NCBI RefSeq assembly: GCF_026212465.1
Contig: NC_080051.1
Location: 2,133,001-2,197,000, forward strand
DNA from: Amaranthus tricolor
Taxonomy: Eukaryota; Streptophyta; Magnoliopsida; Caryophyllales; Amaranthaceae
Length of the DNA stretch: 64,000 bases
Direction: 5' to 3'
This document shows positions 27,801 to 42,500 of the stretch, one piece after another. How positions within the stretch are numbered: the first letter of the stretch is position 1; each line of letters begins with the position of its first letter. The notes beneath the pieces were generated by a model. It did not search any database and was not told the DNA's origin. It was given only the letters and a program-made list of their open reading frames with translations. A program made the translations under genes and the position numbers.

Positions 27801-28118
27801 CAGTGAAGAATGAACGATGAAGAATGAACAAGGATCAATGATTAATGTAAAATGAACGATGAAGAATGAACAAGGATTAATGGTCAATGACGAATGAACG
27901 ATGAAGATTGAACAAGGATCAATGGTCAATGACGAATGAACGATGAAGAATGAACAAGGATCAATGATCAAAGAAGAATGAACGATGAAGAATGAACAAG
28001 GATTAATGGTCAATGACGAATGAACGATGAAGAATGAACAAGGATCAATGATCAATGAAGAATGAACGATTAAGAATGAACAAGGATCAATGATCAATGA
28101 AGAATAAACAAGGATCAA
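24839..28118. repeat. Block Y, copy 2, with extension
   Basis: It is offset 2156 from copy 1 and 5880 (140 x 42) from copy 3. The 5880-bp relationship continues well past the end of block Y: 26127, 26981 and the 27470-27960 stretch reappear at 32007, 32861 and 33350-33840. At 27961 the alignment shifts by one module because copy 3 has an extra A. GATTATT near 27140 and GCTCAAT near 27182 are markers first seen here. Confidence 0.82.
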
Positions 28119-28555
28119 TGATCAATGAAGAATGAACGATGAAGAATGAACAAGGATCAATGATCAATGAAGAATGAACAAGGATCAATGGTCAATGACG
28201 AATGAACGATGAAGAATGAACAAGGATCAATGTTCAATGAAGAATAAACGATGAAGAATGAACAAGGATCAATGGTCAATGACGAATGAATGATGAAGAA
28301 TGAACAAGGATCAATGATCAATGAAGAATGAACGATTAAGAATGAACAAGGATCAATGATCAATGAAGAATGAACGATGAAGAATGAAAAAGGATCAATG
28401 ATCAATGAAGAATGAACAAGGATCAATGATCAATAAAGATTGAACGATGAAGAATGAACAAGGATCAATGATCAATGACGAATGAACGATGAAGAATGAA
28501 CAAAGATCAATGATCAATGAAGAATGAACGATGAAGAATGAACAAGGATCAATGA

Positions 28556-31142
28556 TCAATGAAGAATGAACGATGAAGAATGAACGATGAAGAATGAACA
28601 AGGATCAATGATCAATAAAGAATAAACGATGAAGAATGAACAAGGATCAATGATCAATGACGAATGAACGATGAACAATGAACAAAGATCAATGATCAAT
28701 GAAGAATGAACGATGAAGAATGAACAAGGATCAATGATCAATGAAGAATGAACGATGAAGAATGAACAAGCATCAATGATCAATGAAGATAGAACGATGA
28801 AGAATGAACATGGATCAATGATCAATGACGAATGAACGATGAAGAAAGAACAAGGATCAATGATCAATGAAGAATGAACGATGAAGAATGAACAAGGATT
28901 AATGGTCAATGACGAATGAACGATGAAGAATGAACAAGGATCAATGATCAATGACGAATGAACGATGAAGAATGAACAAGGATCAATGATCAATGAAGAA
29001 TGAACGATGAAGAATGAACAAGGATTAATGGTCAATGACGAATGAACGATGAAGAATGAACAAGCATCAATGATCAATGAAGAATGAACGATGAAGAATG
29101 AACAAGGATCAATGATCAATGAAGAATGAACGATGAAGAATGAACAAGGATTAATGGTCAATGACGAATGAACGATGAAGAATGAACAAGGATCAATGAT
29201 CAATGAAGAATGAACGATGAAGAATGAACAAGGATCAATGATTAATGAAAAATGAACGATGAAGAATGAACAAGGATTAATGGTCAATGACGAATGAATG
29301 ATGAAGAATGAACAAGGATCAATGATCAATGAAGAATGAACGATGAAGAATGAACAAGGATCAATGATCAATGAAGAATGAACGATGAAGAATGAACAAG
29401 GATTAATGGTCAATGACGAATGAACGATGAAGAATGAACAAGGATCAATGGTCAATGACGAATGAACGATGAAGAATGAACAAGGATCAATGATCAAAGA
29501 AGAATGAACGATGAAGAATGAACGATGAAGAATGAACAAGGATTAATGGTCAATGACGAATGAACGATGAAGAATGAACAAGTATCAATGATCAATGAAG
29601 AATGAACGATTAAGAATGAACAAGGATCAATGATCAATGAAGAATAAACAAGGATCAATGATCAATGAAGAATGAACGATGAAGAATGAACAAGGATCAA
29701 TGATCAATGAAGAATGAACAAGGATCAATGGTCAATGACGAATGAACGATGAAGAATGAACAAGGATCAATGTTCAATGAAGAATAAACGATGAAGAATG
29801 AACAAGGATCAATGGTCAATGACGAATGAATGATGAAGAATGAACAAGGATCAATGATCAATGAAGAATGAACGATTAAGAATGAACAAGGATCAATGAT
29901 CAATGAAGAATGAACGATGAAGAATGAAAAAGGATCAATGATCAATGAAGAATGAACAAGGATCAATGATCAATAAAGAATGAACGATGAAGAATGAACA
30001 AGGATCAATGATCAATGACGAATGAACGATGAAGAATGAACAAGGATTAATGGTCAATGACGAATGAACGATGAAGAATGAACAAGCATCAATGATCAAT
30101 GAAGAATGAACGATGAAGAATGAACAAGGATCAATGATCAATGAAGAATGAACGATGAAGAATGAACAAGGATTAATGGTCAATGACGAATGAACGATGA
30201 AGAATGAACAAGGATCAATGATCAATGAAGAATGAACGATGAAGAATGAACAAGGATCAATGATTAATGAAAAATGAACGATGAAGAATGAACAAGGATT
30301 AATGGTCAATGACGAATGAATGATGAAGAATGAACAAGGATCAATGATCAATGAAGAATGAACGATGAAGAATGAACAAGGATCAATGATCAATGAAGAA
30401 TGAACGATGAAGAATGAACAAGGATTAATGGTCAATGACGAATGAACGATGAAGAATGAACAAGGATCAATGGTCAATGACGAATGAACGATGAAGAATG
30501 AACAAGGATCAATGATCAAAGAAGAATGAACGATGAAGAATGAACGATGAAGAATGAACAAGGATTAATGGTCAATGACGAATGAACGATGAAGAATGAA
30601 CAAGGATCAATGATCAATGAAGAATGAACGATTAAGAATGAACAAGGATCAATGATCAATGAAGAATAAACAAGGATCAATGATCAATGAAGAATGAACG
30701 ATGAAGAATGAACAAGGATCAATGATCAATGAAGAATGAACAAGGATCAATGGTCAATGACGAATGAACGATGAAGAATGAACAAGGATCAATGTTCAAT
30801 GAAGAATAAACGATGAAGAATGAACAAGGATCAATGGTCAATGACGAATGAATGATGAAGAATGAACAAGGATCAATGATCAATGAAGAATGAACGATTA
30901 AGAATGAACAAGGATCAATGATCAATGAAGAATGAACGATGAAGAATGAAAAAGGATCAATGATCAATGAAGAATGAACAAGGATCAATGATCAATAAAG
31001 ATTGAACGATGAAGAATGAACAAGGATCAATGATCAATGACGAATGAACGATGAAGAATGAACAAAGATCAATGATCAATGAAGAATGAACGATGAAGAA
31101 TGAACAAGGATCAATGATCAATGAAGAATGAACAAGGATCAA
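28556..31142. repeat. Block X, copy 3
   Basis: This is the third copy of block X, offset 8036 from copy 2. It runs directly into block Y copy 3. The offset equals the sum of the two spacings between the block Y copies (2156 plus 5880), so the X and Y relationships are consistent with one nested duplication history. It shares the GTATCAA marker (29582) with copy 2. Confidence 0.82.
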
Positions 31143-33893
31143 TGGTCAATGACGAATGAACGATGAAGAATGAACAAGGATCAATGATCAATGAAGAATG
31201 AACGATGAAGAATGAACAAGGATCAATAGTCAATGACGAATGAACGATGAAGAATGAACAAGGATCAATGATAAATGAAGAATGAACGATGAAGAATGAA
31301 CAAAGATCAATGATCAATGAAGAATGAACGATGAAGATTGAACAAGGATCAATGATCAATGAAGAATGAACGATGAAGAATGAACAAGCATCAATGATCA
31401 ATGAAGATAGAACGATGAAGAATGAACTAGGATCAATGATCAATGAAGAATGAACGATGAAGAATGAACAAGGATCAATGGTCAATGACGAATGAACGAT
31501 GAAGAATGAACAAGGATCAATGATCAATGAAGAATGAACGATGAAGAATGAACAAGGATCAATGATTAATGAAAAATGAACGATGAAGAATGAACAAGGA
31601 TTAATGGTCAATGACGAATGAACGATGAAGAATGAACAAGGATCAATGATCAATGACGAATGAACGTTGAAGAATGAACAAGGATCAATGATCAATGAAG
31701 AATGAACAAGGATTAATGGTCAATGACGAATGAACGATGAAGATTGAACAAGGATCAATGGTCAATGACGAATGAACGATGAAGAATGAACAAGGATCAA
31801 TGATCAAAGAAGAATGAACGATGAAGAATGAACGATGAAGAATGAACAAGGATTAATGGTCAATGACGAATGAACGATGAAGAATGAACAAGGATCAATG
31901 ATCAATGAAGATTGAACGATTAAGAATGAACAAGGATCAATGATCAATGAAGAATGAACAAGGATAAATGATCAATGAAGAATGAACGATGAAGAATGAA
32001 CAAGGATCAATGATCAATGAAGAATGAACAAGGATCAATGGTCAATGAAGAATGAATGATGAAGAATGAATAAGGATCAATGATCAATGACGAATGAACG
32101 ATGAAGAAAGAACAAGGATCAATGATCAATGAAGAATGAACGATGAAGAATGAACAAGGATTAATGGTCAATGACGAATGAACGATGAAGAATGAACAAG
32201 GATCAATGATCAATGACGAATGAACGATGAAGAATGAGCAAGGATCAATGATCAATGAAGAATGAACGATGAAGAATGAACAAGGATTAATGGTCAATGA
32301 CGAATGAACGATGAAGAATGAACAAGCATCAATGATCAATGAAGAATGAACGATGAAGAATGAACAAGGATCAATGATCAATGAAGAATGAACGATGAAG
32401 AATGAACAAGGATTAATGGTCAATGACGAATGAACGATGAAGAATGAACAAGAATCAATGATCAATGAAGAATGAACGATGAAGAATGAACAAGGATCAA
32501 TGATTAATGAAAAATGAACGATGAAGAATGAACAAGGATTAATGGTCAATGATGAATGAACGATGAAGAATGAACAAGGATCAATGATCAATGACGAATG
32601 AACGATGAAGAATGAACAAGGATCAATGATCAATGAAGAATGAACGATGAAGAATGAACAAGGATTAATGGTCAATGACGAATGAACGATGAAGAATGAA
32701 CAAGGATCAATGGTCAATGACGAATGAACGATGAAGAATGAACAAGGATCAATGATCAATGAAGAATGAACGATTAAGAATGAACAAGGATCAATAATCA
32801 ATGAAGAATGAACAAAGATCAATGATCAATGAAGAATGAACGATGAAGAATGAACAAGGATCAATGATCAATGAAGAATGAACAAGGATCAATGGTCAAT
32901 GACGAATGAACGATGAAGAATGAACAAGGATCAATGATCAATGAAGAATGAACGATGAAGAATGAACAAGGATCAATGGTCAATGACGAATGAACGATGA
33001 AGAATGAACAAGGATCAATGATTATTGAAGAATGAACGATGAAGAATGAACAAGGATCAATGCTCAATGAAGAATGAACGATGAAGAATGAACAAGGATC
33101 AATGATCAATGAAGAATGAACGATGAAGAATGAACAAGGATCAATGGTCAATGACGAATAAACGATGAAGAATGAACAAGGATCAATGATCAATGAAGAA
33201 TGAACGATGAAGAATGAACAAGGATCAATCATCAATGAAGAATGAACGATGAAGAATGAACAAGGATCAATCATCAATGACGAATGAACGATGAAGAATG
33301 AACAAGGATCAATGATCAATGAAGAATGAATAAGGATCAATGATTAATAAAGAATGAACGATGGAGAATGAACAAGGATTAATGATCAATGACGAATGAA
33401 CGATGAAGAATGAACAAAGATCAATTATCAATGAAGAATGAACGATGAAGAATGAACAAGGATCAATGATCAATGAAGAATGAACGATGAAGAATGAACA
33501 AGGATTAATGGTCAATGACGAATGAACGATGAAGAATGAACAAGGATCAATGATCAATGAAGAATGAACGATGAAGAATGAACAAGGATCAATGATTAAT
33601 GAAAAATGAACGATGAAGAATGAACAAGCATTAATGGTCAATGACGAATGAACGATGAAGAATGAACAAGGATCAATGATCAGTGAAGAATGAACGATGA
33701 AGAATGAACAAGGATCAATGATTAATGTAAAATGAACGATGAAGAATGAACAAGGATTAATGGTCAATGACGAATGAACGATGAAGATTGAACAAGGATC
33801 AATGGTCAATGACGAATGAACGATGAAGAATGAACAAGGATCAATGATCAAAGAAGAATGAACGATGAAGAATGAACGATGAAGAATGAACAA
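30719..33893. repeat. Block Y, copy 3, with extension
   Basis: It matches 24839-28118 at offset 5880 until about 33840, then at 5894 because of one extra A module in the GATCAAA-linked unit (33851-33878). It also continues block X copy 3 without a break. The minus-strand frame is shifted by that 14-bp change, yet the flanking sequence is otherwise the same, which argues against coding constraint. Confidence 0.82.
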
Positions 33894-34050
33894 GGATTAA
33901 TGGTCAATGACGAATGAACGATGAAGAATGAACAAGGATCAATGATCAATGAAGAATGAACGATTAAGAATGAACAAGGATCAATGATCAATGAAGAATA
34001 AACAAGGATCAATGATCAATGAAGAATGAACGATGAAGAATGAACAAGGA

Positions 34051-36392
34051 TCAATGATCAATGAAGAATGAACAAGGATCAATGGTCAATGACGAATGAA
34101 CGATGAAGAATGAACAAGGATCAATGTTCAATGAAGAATAAACGATGAAGAATGAACAAGGATCAATGGTCAATGACGAATGAATGATGAAGAATGAACA
34201 AGGATCAATGATCAATGAAGAATGAACGATTAAGAATGAACAAGGATCAATGATCAATGAAGAATGAACGATGAAGAATGAAAAAGGATCAATGATCAAT
34301 GAAGAATGAACAAGGATCAATGATCAATAAAGATTGAACGATGAAGAATGAACAAGGATCAATGATCAATGACGAATGAACGATGAAGAATGAACAAAGA
34401 TCAATGATCAATGAAGAATGAACGATGAAGAATGAACAAGGATCAATGATCAATGAAGAATGAACAAGGATCAATGGTCAATGACGAATGAACGATGAAG
34501 AATGAACAAGGATCAATGATCAATGAAGAATGAACGATGAAGAATGAACAAGGATCAATAGTCAATGACGAATGAGCGATGAAGAATGAACAAGGATCAA
34601 TGATAAATGAAGAATGAACGATGAAGAATGAACAAAGATCAATGATCAATGAAGAATGAACGATGAAGATTGAACAAGGATCAATGATCAATGAAGAATG
34701 AACAAGGATCAATGGTCAATGACGAATGAACGATGAAGAATGAACAAGGATCAATGATCAATGAAGAATGAACGATGAAGAATGAACAAGGATCAATAGT
34801 CAATGACGAATGAACGATGAAGAATGAACAAGGATCAATGATAAATGAAGAATGAACGATGAAGAATGAACAAAGATCAATGATCAATGAAGAATGAACG
34901 ATGAAGATTGAACAAGGATCAATGATCAATGAAGAATGAACGATGAAGAATGAACAAGCATCAATGATCAATGAAGATAGAACGATGAAGAATGAACTAG
35001 GATCAATGATCAATGAAGAATGAACGATGAAGAATGAACAAGGATCAATGGTCAATGACGAATGAACGATGAAGAATGAACAAGGATCAATGATCAATGA
35101 AGAATGAACGATGAAGAATGAACAAGGATCAATGATTAATGAAAAATGAACGATGAAGAATGAACAAGGATTAATGGTCAATGACGAATGAACGATGAAG
35201 AATGAACAAGGATCAATGATCAATGACGAATGAACGTTGAAGAATGAACAAGGATCAATGATCAATGAAGAATGAACAAGGATTAATGGTCAATGACGAA
35301 TGAACGATGAAGATTGAACAAGGATCAATGGTCAATGACGAATGAACGATGAAGAATGAACAAGGATCAATGATCAAAGAAGAATGAACGATGAAGAATG
35401 AACGATGAAGAATGAACAAGGATTAATGGTCAATGACGAATGAACGATGAAGAATGAACAAGGATCAATGATCAATGAAGATTGAACGATTAAGAATGAA
35501 CAAGGATCAATGATCAATGAAGAATGAACAAGGATAAATGATCAATGAAGAATGAACGATGAAGAATGAACAAGGATCAATGATCAATGAAGAATGAACA
35601 AGGATCAATGGTCAATGAAGAATGAATGATGAAGAATGAATAAGGATCAATGATCAATGACGAATGAACGATGAAGAAAGAACAAGGATCAATGATCAAT
35701 GAAGAATGAACGATGAAGAATGAACAAGGATTAATGGTCAATGACGAATGAACGATGAAGAATGAACAAGGATCAATGATCAATGACGAATGAACGATGA
35801 AGAATGAGCAAGGATCAATTATCAATGAAGAATGAACGATGAAGAATGAACAAGGATTAATGGTCAATGACGAATGAACGATGAAGAATGAACAAGCATC
35901 AATGATCAATGAAGAATGAACGATGAAGAATGAACAAGGATCAATGATCAATGAAGAATGAACGATGAAGAATGAACAAGGATTAATGGTCAATGACGAA
36001 TGAACGATGAAGAATGAACAAGAATCAATGATCAATGAAGAATGAACGATGAAGAATGAACAAGGATCAATGATTAATGAAAAATGAACGATGAAGAATG
36101 AACAAGGATTAATGGTCAATGATGAATGAACGATGAAGAATGAACAAGGATCAATGATCAATGACGAATGAACGATGAAGAATGAACAAGGATCAATGAT
36201 CAATGAAGAATGAACGATGAAGAATGAAAAAGGATTAATGGTCAATGACGAATGAACGATGAAGAATGAACAAGGATCAATGGTCAATGACGAATGAACG
36301 ATGAAGAATGAACAAGGATCAATGATCAATGAAGAATGAACGATTAAGAATGAACAAGGATCAATGATCAATGAAGAATGAACAAAGATCAA
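34051..36392. repeat. Block Y, copy 4 (with 238-bp internal duplication)
   Basis: It is offset 3332 from copy 3 and 3206 from copy 5. It differs from copies 1-3 by an additional 238 bp (17 modules) starting at 34441. A private GAGCGAT change sits near 34574 in the first of the two 238-bp units. GATCAATTATCAAT near 35813 is shared with copy 5. Confidence 0.82.
34441..34916. repeat. 238-bp tandem duplication, two units
   Basis: Module C at 34441 and at 34679 begin two near-identical 238-bp stretches; each has GATCAATAGTCAAT, GATAAAT and GAAGATTGAAC variants in the same order. The pair recurs at 37647-38122. Block Y copies 1-3 have a single unit. The length is 17 modules, so the 14-bp phase is kept but the 42-bp phase is not. 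Confidence 0.87.
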
Positions 36393-37256
36393 TGATCAAT
36401 GAAGAATGAACGATGAAGAATGAACAAGGATCAATGATCAATGAAGAATGAACAAGGATCAATGGTCAATGACGAATGAACGATGAAGAATGAACAAGGA
36501 TCAATGATCAATGAAGAATGAACGATGAAGAATGAACAAGGATCAATGGTCAATGACGAATGAACGATGAAGAATGAACAAGGATCAATGATTATTGAAG
36601 AATGAACGATGAAGAATGAACAAGGATCAATGCTCAATGAAGAATGAACGATGAAGAATGAACAAGGATCAATGATCAATGAAGAATGAACGATGAAGAA
36701 TGAACAAGGATCAATGGTCAATGACGAATAAACGATGAAGAATGAACAAGGATCAATGATCAATGAAGAATGAACGATGAAGAATGAACAAGGATCAATG
36801 ATTAATGAAAAATGAACGATGAAGAATGAACAAGCATTAATGGTCAATGACGAATGAACGATGAAGAATGAACAAGGATCAATGATCAGTGAAGAATGAA
36901 CGATGAAGAATGAACAAGGATCAATGATTAATGTAAAATGAACGATGAAGAATGAACAAGGATTAATGGTCAATGACGAATGAACGATGAAGATTGAACA
37001 AGGATCAATGGTCAATGACGAATGAACGATGAAGAATGAACAAGGATCAATGATCAAAGAAGAATGAACGATGAAGAATGAACGATGAAGAATGAACAAG
37101 GATTAATGGTCAATGACGAATGAACGATGAAGAATGAACAAGGATCAATGATCAATGAAGAATGAACGATTAAGAATGAACAAGGATCAATGATCAATGA
37201 AGAATAAACAAGGATCAATGATCAATGAAGAATGAACGATGAAGAATGAACAAGGA

Positions 37257-39598
37257 TCAATGATCAATGAAGAATGAACAAGGATCAATGGTCAATGACG
37301 AATGAACGATGAAGAATGAACAAGGATCAATGTTCAATGAAGAATAAACGATGAAGAATGAACAAGGATCAATGGTCAATGACGAATGAATGATGAAGAA
37401 TGAACAAGGATCAATGATCAATGAAGAATGAACGATTAAGAATGAACAAGGATCAATGATCAATGAAGAATGAACGATGAAGAATGAAAAAGGATCAATG
37501 ATCAATGAAGAATGAACAAGGATCAATGATCAATAAAGATTGAACGATGAAGAATGAACAAGGATCAATGATCAATGACGAATGAACGATGAAGAATGAA
37601 CAAAGATCAATGATCAATGAAGAATGAACGATGAAGAATGAACAAGGATCAATGATCAATGAAGAATGAACAAGGATCAATGGTCAATGACGAATGAACG
37701 ATGAAGAATGAACAAGGATCAATGATCAATGAAGAATGAACGATGAAGAATGAACAAGGATCAATAGTCAATGACGAATGAACGATGAAGAATGAACAAG
37801 GATCAATGATAAATGAAGAATGAACGATGAAGAATGAACAAAGATCAATGATCAATGAAGAATGAACGATGAAGATTGAACAAGGATCAATGATCAATGA
37901 AGAATGAACAAGGATCAATGGTCAATGACGAATGAACGATGAAGAATGAACAAGGATCAATGATCAATGAAGAATGAACGATGAAGAATGAACAAGGATC
38001 AATAGTCAATGACGAATGAACGATGAAGAATGAACAAGGATCAATGATAAATGAAGAATGAACGATGAAGAATGAACAAAGATCAATGATCAATGAAGAA
38101 TGAACGATGAAGATTGAACAAGGATCAATGATCAATGAAGAATGAACGATGAAGAATGAACAAGCATCAATGATCAATGAAGATAGAACGATGAAGAATG
38201 AACTAGGATCAATGATCAATGAAGAATGAACGATGAAGAATGAACAAGGATCAATGGTCAATGACGAATGAACGATGAAGAATGAACAAGGATCAATGAT
38301 CAATGAAGAATGAACGATGAAGAATGAACAAGGATCAATGATTAATGAAAAATGAACGATGAAGAATGAACAAGGATTAATGGTCAATGACGAATGAACG
38401 ATGAAGAATGAACAAGGATCAATGATCAATGACGAATGAACGTTGAAGAATGAACAAGGATCAATGATCAATGAAGAATGAACAAGGATTAATGGTCAAT
38501 GACGAATGAACGATGAAGATTGAACAAGGATCAATGGTCAATGACGAATGAACGATGAAGAATGAACAAGGATCAATGATCAAAGAAGAATGAACGATGA
38601 AGAATGAACGATGAAGAATGAACAAGGATTAATGGTCAATGACGAATGAACGATGAAGAATGAACAAGGATCAATGATCAATGAAGATTGAACGATTAAG
38701 AATGAACAAGGATCAATGATCAATGAAGAATGAACAAGGATAAATGATCAATGAAGAATGAACGATGAAGAATGAACAAGGATCAATGATCAATGAAGAA
38801 TGAACAAGGATCAATGGTCAATGAAGAATGAATGATGAAGAATGAATAAGGATCAATGATCAATGACGAATGAACGATGAAGAAAGAACAAGGATCAATG
38901 ATCAATGAAGAATGAACGATGAAGAATGAACAAGGATTAATGGTCAATGACGAATGAACGATGAAGAATGAACAAGGATCAATGATCAATGACGAATGAA
39001 CGATGAAGAATGAGCAAGGATCAATTATCAATGAAGAATGAACGATGAAGAATGAACAAGGATTAATGGTCAATGACGAATGAACGATGAAGAATGAACA
39101 AGCATCAATGATCAATGAAGAATGAACGATGAAGAATGAACAAGGATCAATGATCAATGAAGAATGAACGATGAAGAATGAACAAGGATTAATGGTCAAT
39201 GACGAATGAACGATGAAGAATGAACAAGAATCAATGATCAATGAAGAATGAACGATGAAGAATGAACAAGGATCAATGATTAATGAAAAATGAACGATGA
39301 AGAATGAACAAGGATTAATGGTCAATGATGAATGAACGATGAAGAATGAACAAGGATCAATGATCAATGACGAATGAACGATGAAGAATGAACAAGGATC
39401 AATGATCAATGAAGAATGAACGATGAAGAATGAACAAGGATTAATGGTCAATGACGAATGAACGATGAAGAATGAACAAGGATCAATGGTCAATGACGAA
39501 TGAACGATGAAGAATGAACAAGGATCAATGATCAATGAAGAATGAACGATTAAGAATGAACAAGGATCAATGATCAATGAAGAATGAACAAAGATCAA
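37257..39598. repeat. Block Y, copy 5 (with 238-bp internal duplication)
   Basis: All landmarks of copy 4 recur at offset 3206 (37257, 37495, 37649, 37887 and 38783), including the 238-bp duplication and the GATCAATTATCAAT variant near 39019. Copy 5 lacks the private GAGCGAT change of copy 4. Its right end runs into the 5334-bp repeat. Confidence 0.82.
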
Positions 39599-42500
39599 TG
39601 ATCAATGAAGAATGAACGATGAAGAATGAACAAGGATCAATGATCAATGAAGAATGAACAAGGATCAATGGTCAATGACGAATGAACGATGAAGAATGAA
39701 CAAGGATCAATGATCAATGAAGAATGAACGATGAAGAATGAACAAGGATCAATGGTCAATGACGAATGAACGATGAAGAATGAACAAGGATCAATGATTA
39801 TTGAAGAATGAACGATGAAGAATGAACAAGGATCAATGCTCAATGAAGAATGAACGATGAAGAATGAACAAGGATCAATGATCAATGAAGAATGAACGAT
39901 GAAGAATGAACAAGGATCAATGGTCAATGACGAATAAACGATGAAGAATGAACAAGGATCAATGATCAATGAAGAATGAACGATGAAGAATGAACAAGGA
40001 TCAATCATCAATGAAGAATGAACGATGAAGAATGAACAAGGATCAATGATCAATGACGAATGAACGATGAAGAATGAACAAGGATCAATGATCAATGAAG
40101 AATTAATAAGGATCAATGATTAATAAAGAATGAACGATGGAGAATGAACAAGGATTAATGATCAATGACGAATGAACGATGAAGAATGAACAAAGATCAA
40201 TTATCAATGAAGAATGAACGATGAAGAATGAACAAGGATCAATGATCAATGAAGAATGAACGATGAAGAATGAACAAGGATTAATGGTCAATGACGAATG
40301 AACGATGAAGAATGAACAAGGATCAATGATCAATGAAGAATGAACGATGAAGAATGAACAAGGATCAATGATTAATGAAAAATGAACGATGAAGAATGAA
40401 CAAGCATTAATGGTCAATGACGAATGAACGATGAAGAATGAACAAGGATCAATGATCAGTGAAGAATGAACGATGAAGAATGAACAAGGATCAATGATTA
40501 ATGTAAAATGAACGATGAAGAATGAACAAGGATTAATGGTCAATGACGAATGAACGATGAAGATTGAACAAGGATCAATGGTCAATGACGAATGAACGAT
40601 GAAGAATGAACAAGGATCAATGATCAAAGAAGAATGAACGATGAAGAATGAACGATGAAGAATGAACAAGGATTAATGGTCAATGACGAATGAACGATGA
40701 AGAATGAACAAGGATCAATGATCAATGAAGATTGAACGATTAAGAATGAACAAGGATCAATGATCAATGAAGAATGAACAAGGATAAATGATCAATGAAG
40801 AATGAACGATGAAGAATGAACAAGGATCAATGATCAATGAAGAATGAACAAGGATCAATGGTCAATGAAGAATGAATGATGAAGAATGAATAAGGATCAA
40901 TGATCAATGACGAATGAACGATGAAGAAAGAACAAGGATCAATGATCAATGAAGAATGAACGATGAAGAATGAACAAGGATTAATGGTCAATGACGAATG
41001 AACGATGAAGAATGAACAAGGATCAATGATCAATGACGAATGAACGATGAAGAATGAGCAAGGATCAATGATCAATGAAGAATGAACGATGAAGAATGAA
41101 CAAGGATTAATGGTCAATGACGAATGAACGATGAAGAATGAACAAGCATCAATGATCAATGAAGAATGAACGATGAAGAATGAACAAGGATCAATGATCA
41201 ATGAAGAATGAACGATGAAGAATGAACAAGGATTAATGGTCAATGACGAATGAACGATGAAGAATGAACAAGAATCAATGATCAATGAAGAATGAACGAT
41301 GAAGAATGAACAAGGATCAATGATTAATGAAAAATGAACGATGAAGAATGAACAAGGATTAATGGTCAATGATGAATGAACGATGAAGAATGAACAAGGA
41401 TCAATGATCAATGACGAATGAACGATGAAGAATGAACAAGGATCAATGATCAATGAAGAATGAACGATGAAGAATGAACAAGGATTAATGGTCAATGACG
41501 AATGAACGATGAAGAATGAACAAGGATCAATGGTCAATGACGAATGAACGATGAAGAATGAACAAGGATCAATGATCAAAGAAGAATCAACGATGAAGAA
41601 TGAACGATGAAGAATGAAGAAGGATTAATGGTCAATGACGAATGAACGATGAAGAATGAACAAGGATCAATGATCAATGAAGAATGAACGATTAAGAATG
41701 AACAAGGATCAATGATCAATGAAGAATGAACAAAGATCAATGATCAATGAAGAATGAACGATGAAGAATGAACAAGGATCAATGATCAATGAAGAATGAA
41801 CAAGGATCAATGGTCAATGACGAATGAACGATGAAGAATGAACAAGGATCAATGATCAATGAAGAATGAACGATGAAGAATGAACAAGGATCAATGGTCA
41901 ATGACGAATGAACGATGAAGAATGAACAAGGATCAATGATTAATGAAGAATGAACGATGAAGAATGAACAAGGATCAATGCTCAATGAAGAATGAACGAT
42001 GAAGAATGAACAAGGATCAATGATCAATGAAGAATGAACGATGAAGAATGAACAAGGATCAATGGTCAATGACGAATAAACGATGAAGAATGAACAAGGA
42101 TCAATGATCAATGAAGAATGAACGATGAAGAATGAACAAGGATCAATCATCAATGAAGAATGAACGATGAAGAATGAACAAGGATCAATGATCAATGACG
42201 AATGAACGATGAAGAATGAACAAGGATCAATGATCAATGAAGAATGAATAAGGATCAATGATTAATAAAGAATGAACGATGGAGAATGAACAAGGATTAA
42301 TGATCAATGACGAATGAACGATGAAGAATGAACAAAGATCAATTATCAATGAAGAATGAACGATGAAGAATGAACAAGGATCAATGATCAATGAAGAATG
42401 AACGATGAAGAATGAACAAGGATTAATGGTCAATGACGAATGAACGATGAAGAATGAACAAGGATCAATGATCAATGAAGAATGAACGATGAAGAATGAA

